From the NCBI GenBank assembly GCA_013697245.1, contig JACCXH010000045.1:1-52694 (forward strand): a stretch of DNA of 52,694 nt, read 5' to 3'. Below are positions 45,169 through 52,694 of the stretch, piece by piece. The notes below the pieces were generated by a model. It did no database searches, was not told the origin of the DNA, and worked only from the letters and a program-made list of their open reading frames with translations. Both the position numbers and the translations under genes were made by a program. Each line of letters begins with the position of its first letter. The first letter of the stretch is position 1. Source of the stretch: Bacteroidota bacterium. GTDB lineage: Bacteria > Bacteroidota > Bacteroidia > B-17B0 > Aurantibacillaceae.

Positions 45169-45882
45169 ATGATCAGGATCCTGGTTTTTATGAGTCTTTT
45201 TCTTTTGGGAGAAACTATTAAAGGTCAGGATCCTGTTATTTATTTATTCCCCGGCCTTGGCTCTGATGAGCGCATTTTTTCTGAGATCCGGCTTGATTCC
45301 AATTATAAGGTTGTAAATATTTCGTATCCTGTTCCGGTTAAAGGTGCAAGCATGAAAGAGTATGCTATCATTCTATCCAAACAAATTGATACTACACATG
45401 ATTTTTATTTCATAGGCGTTTCTATTGGCGGTATGTTTTGTTGTGAACTAGCAGAAATTTTACATCCTAAAAAGATCATTATTATTTCAAGTGCAAAATG
45501 TAGAAAAGAGCTTCCGTTTCGCTATAGATTTCAAAAAAACATTCCAATATATAAGCTGTTTCCTAAGAAAGTGATAAAATTTGGCGCACGAGTTTTGCAG
45601 CCGCTTGTTGAACCCGACAGAAATAAAAACAAAGCTACTTTTAAGAGCATGCTTAAAAATAAAAATGCAGCTCTCTTAAAAAGAAGCGTGAACATGATCA
45701 TTAGATGGGATAAAAAAACATATAACGGATCCATCATTCACATACATGGTACTAAAGATCACACTTTACCTATTCGCAAAATAAAGCCGAACATCATCGT
45801 AGACAAAGGCTCACATATGATGACACTTACAAGGGCTAAAGAAATTGAAAAAATACTGAAGTCAATTTTGTTAGAAAAATAA
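45169..45882 (+). CDS. Alpha/beta hydrolase
   Basis: The 237-residue protein starts with a short hydrophobic, signal-like segment (MIRILVFMSLFLLGETIKGQ) and has a complete catalytic triad. The nucleophile is Ser85 in GVSIGG, followed by Asp197 in HGTKDHTLP and His216 in GSHMM. The oxyanion segment is IYLFPGLGSDERIF. The fold and motif order fit small alpha/beta hydrolases (esterase/thioesterase type); the substrate is unknown. With the signal segment it may be periplasmic or surface-bound. It follows the beta-flower gene by 44 bases and may be cotranscribed. Confidence 0.8.
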   Translation: MIRILVFMSLFLLGETIKGQDPVIYLFPGLGSDERIFSEIRLDSNYKVVNISYPVPVKGASMKEYAIILSKQIDTTHDFYFIGVSIGGMFCCELAEILHPKKIIIISSAKCRKELPFRYRFQKNIPIYKLFPKKVIKFGARVLQPLVEPDRNKNKATFKSMLKNKNAALLKRSVNMIIRWDKKTYNGSIIHIHGTKDHTLPIRKIKPNIIVDKGSHMMTLTRAKEIEKILKSILLEK

Positions 45883-45969
45883 CCATTAAGCAAATCGTGA
45901 TAGAACACAGATAAATTCAATCTGCGCAAACCCGCTAAATCTGTAAGATCCAAGTTCAATCACCTATTG

Positions 45970-46737
45970 CTAAATGATCAATTGCAAACCATCCACGGCT
46001 AATTCAATATTTGCGGGTAATTCTTTTGAGGTTTCTTCGTGCAAACCCAATTGGTGCGAAATATGTGTGAGATAAGCCTTGCGGGGTTTTAATTCTTTTA
46101 CCAATTCTACCGCTTCTTTAAAAGTAAAATGCGAAATATGAGGTTCTCGCCTAAGCGCATTTAAAACCAAAACATTTAAGTTCTGCAATTTTGCTTTTTC
46201 TTCGGCGGGAATAAAATTAGCATCTGTTATATAAGCAAAATCATTTATCCTGAAACCTTTTACCGGTAATTTATAATGCATTACATTAATTGGTGTCAAT
46301 AAAATATCGCCAATAAAAAAAGCTTCGTTATCAAAATCAATCACATTAATTTCGGGGATTCCGGGATATTTTTCTTCAGAAAAAATGTAAGCGAACTCAC
46401 GGTGCAAAGCCTGCTGCACTCTTGTGGTAGCATAAACCGGCATTACCATTTTATTAATAAAATTAAATGCTTTTACTTCATCCAAACCCGCAATATGATC
46501 TTTGTGTTCGTGCGTAAAAACAACAGCATCCAAACGTTTTACTTTTTCGCGCAACAATTGTTGACGAAAGTCAGGACCTGAATCTACTACAATTCGTGTT
46601 GTCTCACTCTCAACCAAAATAGATGAACGCAGGCGTTTGTCGCGCGAATCCGAACTACTGCAAACCTCGCAGGTACAGGCAATAATTGGCACGCCCTGCG
46701 AAGTACCTGTTCCTAAAAATGTAACTTTAATTGACAA
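45970..46737 (-). CDS. MBL-fold metal-dependent hydrolase (PhnP-like)
   Basis: A 255-residue metallo-beta-lactamase-fold enzyme. The N-terminal GTGTSQGVPIIACTCEVC carries the Cys cluster seen in PhnP-like proteins, and THEHKDHIAGLDE is the HxHxDH metal motif. Further metal ligands are the Asp in ITDANF and the His in LTHISHQLG. PhnP hydrolyses cyclic phosphodiesters, and the family also includes RNase Z-like enzymes; the exact substrate here is open. The start is TTG at 46737, since the first beta-strand begins right after it and no ATG is available. It is a single gene on the minus strand. Confidence 0.85.
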   Translation of the reverse strand: MSIKVTFLGTGTSQGVPIIACTCEVCSSSDSRDKRLRSSILVESETTRIVVDSGPDFRQQLLREKVKRLDAVVFTHEHKDHIAGLDEVKAFNFINKMVMPVYATTRVQQALHREFAYIFSEEKYPGIPEINVIDFDNEAFFIGDILLTPINVMHYKLPVKGFRINDFAYITDANFIPAEEKAKLQNLNVLVLNALRREPHISHFTFKEAVELVKELKPRKAYLTHISHQLGLHEETSKELPANIELAVDGLQLII

Positions 46738-46788
46738 ATTATTTATTTTAAAACATTAAAGTACTCAATTATTAAAAAGAAAAATAAA

Positions 46789-47789
46789 CTAATTCTTATT
46801 TTTTATTAAATATTTTTCTTGCGTAAAATTATAAGTTAAACCAATTACAAATCTTCCTGCATTCGAAAGATCCTGACTCGATACCCTTTCGTAAACATTA
46901 AATTGAAAAGATGTATTTAAAACAAAATTCTTATAGCGAATATCCAAGGCAGGGCCAAGTAACAACGCATTTACATTATTACCATTTGTTAACTCACCAT
47001 TTACCAATAAGCCTTTGCATCTTTCATAACTGGCAAAAGCAGAGGGAAAAAGCTTAACATTCTTAATTGCGAACTTGGTAAAAAAACTGGTGGTTTGGTT
47101 ATACGAACAAGCATATTTTTCATTGTATTTATTTGTGCCGTTTATTTTAAACATGTAATTAGTAGTTAAACCCCACCATTTTTTACTCATCATATAATTT
47201 ATATAATAAAAATGGTCAATGCTTCCTGTGCCATTCTGGTTCAAGAGGCTCATTTTTTGTCCGTCATCGTTTTGTTTATCAAAAACACCTACCGGTAATT
47301 TAATACCCGCGCCAATTATTAATCGCTGACGTAAAGCATAACCATTTAAACGTTTTATTAAGTGATAACCTGAAAACAAGGCAGGGTCGGCCATACCGGT
47401 ATTTGTGTTTTTTTCGTCGTCGTATTTTGTTTTGATCTGTTGGATGGGTAAAATAAAATTTACTTCCCCCAACGCGGATGTAAAAAACATTTGCCTCTTA
47501 ATTCAATTATTTTATAACTCTCGTAATCTTTGCTGGAATGATTATTAATAATTGTTGCCGAATCTCCGGGAATGGCAGATGGATCGTGCATGGTCTTATA
47601 TGCTCCGGGTAAAATAAATCTTGATGCTTCCTGGTAATTGCGATAACCGTTAAACACCCTGTAACGGTGCAATAAAGTTAACTGGCTTTGATGATCGTAT
47701 GGTGTAATTCCCATAAAGCTGCCGCAGAGATCGCAGGCAACAGTTCTTGAACTGAAAATGACAAATACTATTATTTTTAAGAATTTCAT
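46789..47789 (-). pseudogene. Outer-membrane protein of the MbnP operon, frameshifted
   Basis: Two overlapping frames make one protein. The first (47789 to 47460) has a signal peptide, a CDLCGS motif and continues to IIELRGKCFLHPRWG, then stops. The second (47490 to 46789) continues EVNFILPIQQIKTKYDDEKN to the barrel end LTYNFTQEKYLIKNKN. The join is the run CCCCC at 47466-47470 (GGGGG on the coding strand); one more G gives HPRWGEVNFIL in a single frame of about 333 residues. The strands suggest an outer-membrane barrel of the transporter type found next to MbnP/MbnH genes in Bacteroidota. It may be a real mutation or a homopolymer error. Confidence 0.75.
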
Positions 47790-47836
47790 AATGATCCATC
47801 TTTTATATCGATCATTATACATTTGGAAAACCTTCT

Positions 47837-48208
47837 TTATTCCGTTACCGGAATATTGCTTTCAACTACTTCCCTATTTCGGATGTGTATTGGCAAACCG
47901 CCCTGCACTATATTTGGAGCAGGAATTGCTTCATCATAACCCACCGCGTATAAATAATAATCGCCTTGGTAAACCTTAAAACTATAATTTCCATTAATGT
48001 CGGCATTTACTGTAGCATCATAAGATGAAAAACTACTTCCGGGATATTCTTTCGCATTGAATTTTATATAAACAGTAGCGCCGCCAATGCTCTTTGGGTG
48101 GTGCATGACCACGCCCTTTATTTCGGCAGAACCACCCAGCTTATTTTTTTTGCAAGACAAAAATGTCATTCCAATAAAAAGTAAACTATATGTTATATAT
48201 TTTCTCAT
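47837..48208 (-). CDS. Lipoprotein with carboxypeptidase-regulatory-like domain
   Basis: A 123-residue lipoprotein (lipobox ending at Cys19, FLSCKKN). The mature part is one beta-sandwich with the pattern EIKGVVMHHPKSIGGATVYIKF, then DINGNYSFKVYQGDYYLYAVGYD, as in carboxypeptidase-regulatory-like or CNA-B-type domains. Its start codon lies 3 bases past the mbnH-like gene, and the outer-membrane gene follows after 47 bases, so it belongs to the MbnP operon. It is probably attached to the inner or outer membrane. Its specific role is unknown. Confidence 0.7.
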   Translation of the reverse strand: MRKYITYSLLFIGMTFLSCKKNKLGGSAEIKGVVMHHPKSIGGATVYIKFNAKEYPGSSFSSYDATVNADINGNYSFKVYQGDYYLYAVGYDEAIPAPNIVQGGLPIHIRNREVVESNIPVTE

Positions 48209-48211
48209 CGT

Positions 48212-49261
48212 TTAAAAATTCGGATTGGCAAAACGCCTGTCACCTAAATATTTATAGTCTGTTAATGTATTTAGAAAAGCAATTATATCTAATTTTTCTT
48301 GTGCGGAAAGTTGTAAACCGCTATTCGGGATCAATGGATCGAGATTGATCAAATTGGTTATTCCGTTTGTATAATGATCTAAACATTCATTTAAAGTATT
48401 AAAACGCCCATCATGCATGTAGGGCGCGGTTTTTGCGACATTTCTTAAGCTTGGTGTTTTAAATTTGTACCTGTCCTGTGGCATACCTGTTATATGCGCG
48501 CGGCCGCTATCCTGATAAAATGGGTCAACAGACAAACCGTTATTCCTGAAGGCAAAATCAGAAAATAATGGTTCGGTATGACATCCGCTGCATTTGGCAG
48601 TGAATAAATTATAGCCATTTAATTCGGATGCGGTTAAATCAATATTATTTTCATGACGCTTATAATAATCAAACTTACTATTATAAGAATACATTAAACC
48701 CATAAAAACCGTAATGGCCCGTAACATATTTTGGCTGGTTATTGTATCTGTACCAAAAGCTTTTTTAAACATGCCCTGGTATTTTGATGAGGCCTGTAGT
48801 TTAGTCATTACAGGATTGATGTCCGCTCCCATTTCTAATGTATTTGATATTGGGCCAAGCGGCTGTAGCTCGATATGGTTGATACCGCCATCGTGCATAA
48901 AATAAGGATGCCAGGTTAAGTTAAAAATTCCCGGCGCGTTACGCTTGCCTAACCGATCGTAAATGCCATGACTAACTTTATGGCCCGAGTGCGAAAAGGC
49001 TGAAAAATCCTGGTGGCAACTGCCACAGGAAATAGAATCTGTAACACTTAGCATAGTTTCGTAGAACAAAGCCCTGCCTAAAACAAATTTATCTTCGCTG
49101 ATAGTATTTACACTATAAGTATATTTTGGCTGAGGCCATCCTTCAGGAATGATCTCCACCAAATTATTTGCCGGCAAAGGTTCTATGATCTTTGGATCTA
49201 CTTTACAAGCGCCAAAAATTACAACGCCAAACAAAAGAACTATGATCGCAATTTTATTCAT
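48212..49261 (-). CDS. Diheme cytochrome c peroxidase/MauG family (MbnH-like)
   Basis: A 349-residue lipoprotein (lipobox Cys19 in FGACK) with two c-type heme sites: C79GSCH83 and C224SGCH228. A conserved middle region with PHG/HDG-type motifs is also present (APGIFNLTWHPYFMHDGG, later TAPYMHDGRFNTL). These mark the bacterial diheme peroxidase/MauG superfamily. It is encoded directly downstream of an MbnP-family protein with a one-base overlap (TAATG). In the studied Methylosinus pair, MbnH oxidises a tryptophan of MbnP to kynurenine, and that role is likely here. It should act in the periplasm. Confidence 0.88.
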   Translation of the reverse strand: MNKIAIIVLLFGVVIFGACKVDPKIIEPLPANNLVEIIPEGWPQPKYTYSVNTISEDKFVLGRALFYETMLSVTDSISCGSCHQDFSAFSHSGHKVSHGIYDRLGKRNAPGIFNLTWHPYFMHDGGINHIELQPLGPISNTLEMGADINPVMTKLQASSKYQGMFKKAFGTDTITSQNMLRAITVFMGLMYSYNSKFDYYKRHENNIDLTASELNGYNLFTAKCSGCHTEPLFSDFAFRNNGLSVDPFYQDSGRAHITGMPQDRYKFKTPSLRNVAKTAPYMHDGRFNTLNECLDHYTNGITNLINLDPLIPNSGLQLSAQEKLDIIAFLNTLTDYKYLGDRRFANPNF

Positions 49262-50043
49262 TAATTATGTACGTGTTTAAAATGTATCATGTCAGCATAA
49301 TTGTCAGCATATATTTTTGCATTAGGCCCAACTGACACCTGGCTACTTTGTGTAGCAAAATTAATGGTTGCAGGCGTTTTAAAAACCTCATTAATATCGG
49401 CAGACAAATGTATGGAAGGCGACGTGCTGCCGCTAACATTGGATGGTGTAGTTGCAAAATTAAAATTAAAATTACGCTGCACTTTGTTTACACCGCCATA
49501 ACCGCCAATATGAAATTGCAATTGTTTATTGGAAGAAACTGCTTGTGGGGAAGTACCTTCCAGTTTAAACATAATGTATCCGGTAAACCAAGACCAGAAC
49601 ATGTCTGAAGGAGCCAGCTCGCCGCTTTGCGCGCCCGAACAATTCCTTGCACTATCAACTCCTAAAGTGAATGAAATGGATTTGTATGAACCGTTTGGCA
49701 CATTAAGAATATTTAAAACAGTAGAATTGTAATTAGATACATCAATTAAATGGTAACTGTTTGCTTCTGCAAAAGTGCTGTTATCTGTTTTGGTAACCAC
49801 CACATTGCTTATATAATATTTTAATATGCTTACCTTAAACGTATCTAAATTAGGGTTAACATACTTTTGATTTAAGTTAAAAACTAATGTATCGTTAACA
49901 GTATGCTCAAAGATCACTTTTATAGTGTCGCCTGTTACAGGAGCCAAAGGCTCGGGTTGAGGGTCCGGATCCTTGGTGTCTTTTTTGCAGGATAAAAATC
50001 CAAGCCAAAGAACTATCAGAATAAATTTTATAGTATTTTTCAT
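49261..50043 (-). CDS. MbnP-family copper-binding lipoprotein
   Basis: A 260-residue lipoprotein (lipobox Cys19, FLSCKKD). It shows the MbnP pattern: FEHTVNDTLVFNLNQKY, the KVSILKYYISNV strand, ISFTLGVDSARN, and the block MFWSWFTGYIMFKLEG, in which Trp150 or Trp152 would be the residue converted to kynurenine in the characterised family. A further conserved FHIGGYGG follows. MbnP proteins bind copper; that property is known for the family and inferred here. It is the first gene of a four-gene operon with the MbnH-like enzyme, a lipoprotein and an outer-membrane protein. No TAnnTTTG box is perfect upstream. Confidence 0.85.
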   Translation of the reverse strand: MKNTIKFILIVLWLGFLSCKKDTKDPDPQPEPLAPVTGDTIKVIFEHTVNDTLVFNLNQKYVNPNLDTFKVSILKYYISNVVVTKTDNSTFAEANSYHLIDVSNYNSTVLNILNVPNGSYKSISFTLGVDSARNCSGAQSGELAPSDMFWSWFTGYIMFKLEGTSPQAVSSNKQLQFHIGGYGGVNKVQRNFNFNFATTPSNVSGSTSPSIHLSADINEVFKTPATINFATQSSQVSVGPNAKIYADNYADMIHFKHVHN

Positions 50044-50176
50044 TAAAACAATAAGTTGAATAAAGTTAGTGAATTTTGTTCAAAATAATACATAAGCACA
50101 TCCCCAAAAAATAATATTAAATTTAATATACATCGTTGCTAAACATACAATAGTATTTATTGACATTAAAAATTAA

Positions 50177-50392
50177 TTAACAAGTTGGCGGCTTAAACAG
50201 AACGTTTAACTCTCCTTTATTTAATTTAGCCTCAAACGAGGTATTTATTATATAAAGAAAGTTTGAGTGGGAATAGAACTTTATTATTTTTACAATTGTG
50301 TCTTCTGCTTTGGTCATCTTAAAGGTAGAATTAGGTGTTTTTACCGGCTGTTCTTGCTCTTTTTGAGTCAGATTTGTTAATTCTTCGGCCAT
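50177..50392 (-). CDS. Possible small protein, unknown function
   Basis: An open frame of 71 residues from ATG 50392 (76 from ATG 50407), charged at the N-terminus (MAEELTNLTQKEQEQ) and with a more hydrophobic core (IVKIIKFYSHSNFLYIINTSFEAKL). There is no signal, no family and no clear promoter. It is isolated between the MbnP operon and accA. It is kept because the codon use looks ordinary and nothing overlaps it; it could still be chance. Confidence 0.3.
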   Translation of the reverse strand: MAEELTNLTQKEQEQPVKTPNSTFKMTKAEDTIVKIIKFYSHSNFLYIINTSFEAKLNKGELNVLFKPPTC

Positions 50393-50632
50393 GGCACATT
50401 TTCCCATACAACATGAGCCTTTCTCCTATTTATTCTCACACAAAACCTCGGCGTAGTATTTTTGATTGATCAAGTAGCTGATACACACTTCTAATTTGGC
50501 AAAAAGCGAAACTAAAAGGGAAAAAGAAAGATATAAGAACTAGTTTTAATGCCTTAAAATTAAGTTAAAATCCTCAAAATCATCAATTTTTTAACGATTT
50601 AGTAATAAAAATGGTAGTTTTTATAAAAACCG

Positions 50633-50640
50633 TATCTTTG
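50633..50640 (+). promoter_or_regulatory. Bacteroidota -7 box TAtcTTTG
   Basis: A perfect TAnnTTTG box 25 bases before the accA ATG. Confidence 0.7.
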
Positions 50641-50665
50641 CAACCTAACTAACACAAACTAAAAT

Positions 50666-51640
50666 ATGATCTATTTGGATTTTGAAAAACCAATTCAAGA
50701 TTTAGAGGAAGAAATTACAAAACTAAAAGAAGTTGCTTCTAAAAGTAAAGTAGACCTTACCGAAAAAATCAAAGAGCTGGAAAGTCATATTAAAGCCAAA
50801 ACCGACGAGCTTTATTCTAATTTAACGCCATGGCAGCGCGTGCAGGTAAGCCGTCACCCCGAAAGACCTTATACATTAGCCTATATTGATTCTGTTTCTA
50901 ACAAAAGTTTTATTGAGCTACATGGTGATAGAACTGTGGGCGATGATAAAGCAATGGTGGGTGGTTTTGGAGAAATTGACGGGCAAACCGTTATGTTCAT
51001 TGGCCAGCAAAAAGGCATCAATACAAAAATGCGCCAAATCCGTCGGTTTGGTATGGCTAACCCCGAGGGTTACCGTAAGGCTTTACGTTTAATGAAACTG
51101 GCCGAAAAATTCAACAAACCTATTGTCACTTTTATTGATACACCCGGTGCTTATCCCGGACTGGAAGCTGAAGAACGAGGACAAGGCGAAGCCATTGCAC
51201 GCAATTTATTAGAGATGGTACAATTAAAAGTGCCTGTTATTTGTATCATTATTGGCGAAGGTGCCAGCGGTGGCGCGTTAGGCATTGGTATTGGCGATAA
51301 AGTTTTAATGTTGGAAAACACCTGGTACTCTGTAATTTCACCGGAATCTTGTTCCTCTATTTTATGGCGCAGCTGGAGTTTTAAAGAACAAGCAGCTGAC
51401 GCATTGAAATTAACGGCAGATAATATGAGCAAGAATGGGTTAATTGATGGTATTATTAAAGAACCATTAGGCGGTGCACACCGTAACCAGGAAGAAATTT
51501 TTGCAACCGTAAAAGCAGAGATCCTAAAACATTTAAGTACTTTAAATAAAATTGGTGTTGAAGAAAGAATTGATCAACGCATTGCCAAATTTTCGAGCAT
51601 GGGCGTTGTGCATGATATAGAAGTAGAAACGGAAGCTTAA
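50666..51640 (+). CDS. accA: Acetyl-CoA carboxylase carboxyltransferase subunit alpha
   Basis: A complete 324-residue AccA. The N-terminal coiled helix ([18 protein letters not shown]), the [20 protein letters not shown] segment and the crotonase-like core ([55 protein letters not shown]) are all present. It forms the alpha2beta2 carboxyltransferase with AccD and makes malonyl-CoA in the first step of fatty-acid synthesis. A clear promoter box lies upstream, and efp follows after 41 bases, so the two may be cotranscribed. Confidence 0.97.
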   Translation: MIYLDFEKPIQDLEEEITKLKEVASKSKVDLTEKIKELESHIKAKTDELYSNLTPWQRVQVSRHPERPYTLAYIDSVSNKSFIELHGDRTVGDDKAMVGGFGEIDGQTVMFIGQQKGINTKMRQIRRFGMANPEGYRKALRLMKLAEKFNKPIVTFIDTPGAYPGLEAEERGQGEAIARNLLEMVQLKVPVICIIIGEGASGGALGIGIGDKVLMLENTWYSVISPESCSSILWRSWSFKEQAADALKLTADNMSKNGLIDGIIKEPLGGAHRNQEEIFATVKAEILKHLSTLNKIGVEERIDQRIAKFSSMGVVHDIEVETEA

Positions 51641-51681
51641 CAAATTCAAAATTTATAATTCATAATTTATAATTTCATAAA

Positions 51682-52245
51682 ATGGCAGACACAGGAGATA
51701 TTAATGTTGGTTCAGTAATAAGGTTTAATGGCGACATTGTACAAATTACAGATTGGCAACACCGTACACCGGGCAATTTACGTGCTTTTTACCAGGCAAA
51801 AATGCGCAACTTAAAAAATGGTAAACAAACAGAGAACCGTTTTAGAAGTGGCGAAAGTATTGAAATGGTTCGCGTTGAATATAAAATGATGCAGTTCATT
51901 TATACCGAAGGAGAATTTGCCGTTTTAATGGACAACACCAACTACGAACAGATCCACGTGCCATTAGTTATGTTTGGAGCTGGCGGTAAATTTTTAAAAG
52001 AAGGTATGGAAGTAAAAGTAAGTTTTGAAGGAGACGAGCCTATTATTGCAGAACCACCAACTTTTATTGAATCGCAAATTACTTATACCGAACCGGGATT
52101 AAAAGGCGATACTGCTACCAACACATTAAAATTTGCAACGTTAGATACAGGTACAGAAATTAAAGTGCCTTTATTTTTTAACGAAGGAGATTGGGTAAAG
52201 ATCGATACCCGCACGGGTGATTACGTAGAGAGAATTAAGAAATAA
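51682..52245 (+). CDS. efp: Elongation factor P
   Basis: A 187-residue EF-P with all three beta-barrel domains, including the C-terminal signature GDWVKIDTRTGDYVERI. EF-P rescues ribosomes stalled at proline stretches. The tip loop that reaches the peptidyl-transferase centre reads RTPGNLRAF. The position of the modified Lys34 of E. coli EF-P is Asn32 here, so neither the lysyl (EpmA) nor the Arg32-type rhamnosyl modification seems possible at that exact residue. An Arg follows two residues later. I recall this loop in related Bacteroidota, so it is probably functional. Confidence 0.95.
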   Translation: MADTGDINVGSVIRFNGDIVQITDWQHRTPGNLRAFYQAKMRNLKNGKQTENRFRSGESIEMVRVEYKMMQFIYTEGEFAVLMDNTNYEQIHVPLVMFGAGGKFLKEGMEVKVSFEGDEPIIAEPPTFIESQITYTEPGLKGDTATNTLKFATLDTGTEIKVPLFFNEGDWVKIDTRTGDYVERIKK

Positions 52246-52281
52246 TTTTTTTGGACAAAAGATAAAGAACATAAGACTAAC

Positions 52282-52316
52282 AAAAAAAAGCCGGAGAAAA
52301 TTCTCCGGCTTTTTTT
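52282..52316. terminator. Bidirectional intrinsic terminator between efp and msrA
   Basis: GCCGGAGAA (52290-52298) and TTCTCCGGC (52301-52309) form a perfect stem, flanked by an A run on the left and a T run on the right. It serves efp on the plus strand and msrA on the minus strand; it touches the msrA stop codon (52315-52317). Confidence 0.9.
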
Positions 52317-52694
52317 ATTTCTTCATCTTATCTTTAAAGATCTTTTCAAATTTTTCTACTTTGGGTTGGATCACAAATTGGCAATAACCCTCGCTGCCGT
52401 TTTGATTGTAATAATTCTGATGGTATTCTTCGGCTTCGTAATAATTGCTATACGGCACTATTTCTGTTACGATCGGATTTGGATAAGCATGCTCGTCGTT
52501 AATTTGTTTTTTATATTTTTCTGCCAATTGTTTTTGTTCGGCACTGTGATAAAAAACTACCGAGCGGTATTGTGTTCCATGATCATTGCCCTGGTAATTC
52601 AAGGTTGTAGGGTCGTGTGTTTTCCAAAACACTTCCAGTAACTCATCAAAATTAATTTTACTTTTGTCAAAAATTATCTGGCAAACTTCTGCAT
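52315..52694 (-). CDS. msrA: Peptide methionine-(S)-sulfoxide reductase MsrA, 3' part
   Basis: The gene is cut by the window end; the visible 126 codons are the C-terminal part. Reading from the edge, the frame gives AEVCQIIFDKSKINFDELLEVFWKTHDPTTL-type sequence, then NDHGTQYRSVVFYH, which is the MsrA core around the conserved substrate-binding strands. The catalytic GCFWG Cys would lie outside the window. A GTG at 52632 is in frame but internal (VFWKTHDP) and is not the true start. MsrA repairs oxidised methionine in proteins. It converges on efp. Confidence 0.93.
   Translation of the reverse strand, partial: AEVCQIIFDKSKINFDELLEVFWKTHDPTTLNYQGNDHGTQYRSVVFYHSAEQKQLAEKYKKQINDEHAYPNPIVTEIVPYSNYYEAEEYHQNYYNQNGSEGYCQFVIQPKVEKFEKIFKDKMKK

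Noticed and set aside
52366-52641. Plus-strand open frame opposite msrA
   Set aside because: It is the shadow of the well-supported msrA reading frame.

Overview
The window is AT-rich chromosomal DNA from a member of the Bacteroidota. Several features point there: type IX secretion (T9SS) type A C-terminal sorting domains with the YPNP motif, TAnnTTTG-type promoter boxes close to start codons, almost no Shine-Dalgarno sequences (the hsp20 gene is an exception), and families typical of the phylum (DUF2723, choice-of-anchor B, 5-fold beta-flower, DUF4199-like). The elongation factor P tip (PGNLRAF) resembles what I recall from Chitinophagales/Sphingobacteriales-type lineages, but I cannot place the organism more finely.

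Layout. 1-7257: a heavy-metal RND efflux operon (czcCBA type) headed by a small acidic secreted protein and ending in a BamA-like outer-membrane barrel. 7300-9898: a second small acidic protein, then a SulP anion transporter overlapping a beta-carbonic anhydrase, probably a bicarbonate uptake pair. 9944-12601: 3-hydroxybutyrate dehydrogenase and an ABC exporter whose promoter lies inside a 19-bp inverted repeat. 12603-16551 (minus strand): an SBBP beta-propeller protein whose T9SS domain is cut off by a one-base frameshift, a TPR signalling protein and a STAS-like protein.

16816-23850 is the most unusual part: a run of nine minus-strand accessory genes (NTF2-like, Crp/Fnr, lipoproteins, membrane proteins, Hsp20, outer-membrane barrel) separated by related, imperfectly palindromic intergenic repeats. 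The box just 3' of each gene or gene group is complementary to the box at the 5' end of the same unit, which is the arrangement expected of integrated integron gene cassettes with attC sites. No integrase is in the window, so this looks like an integrase-less cassette cluster (CALIN) or part of a chromosomal integron in a Bacteroidota genome.

23980-33333: a His/Cys-rich membrane peptide, T9SS cargo including three tandem choice-of-anchor B paralogues, a TamA/BamA-like protein and 3-hydroxyacyl-CoA dehydrogenase. 33334-34120 is non-coding and holds a hairpin-bounded repeat element. 34121-42147: a lipoprotein, an HTTM membrane protein coupled to a methyltransferase, a CheY-like regulator, a divergent sigma-like/membrane-protein pair and a DUF2723 (TMEM260-like) glycosyltransferase. 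42164-46737: ligA with msrC, a 17-residue-repeat beta-flower protein, a hydrolase and an MBL-fold protein. 46789-50043: an MbnP/MbnH-type copper-protein operon (MbnP, diheme MbnH, lipoprotein, frameshifted outer-membrane protein). 50177-52694: accA, efp and the 3' part of msrA.

Two genes are broken by single-base changes in homopolymers, so base-level assembly accuracy should be kept in mind. No tRNA, rRNA or CRISPR array was seen.
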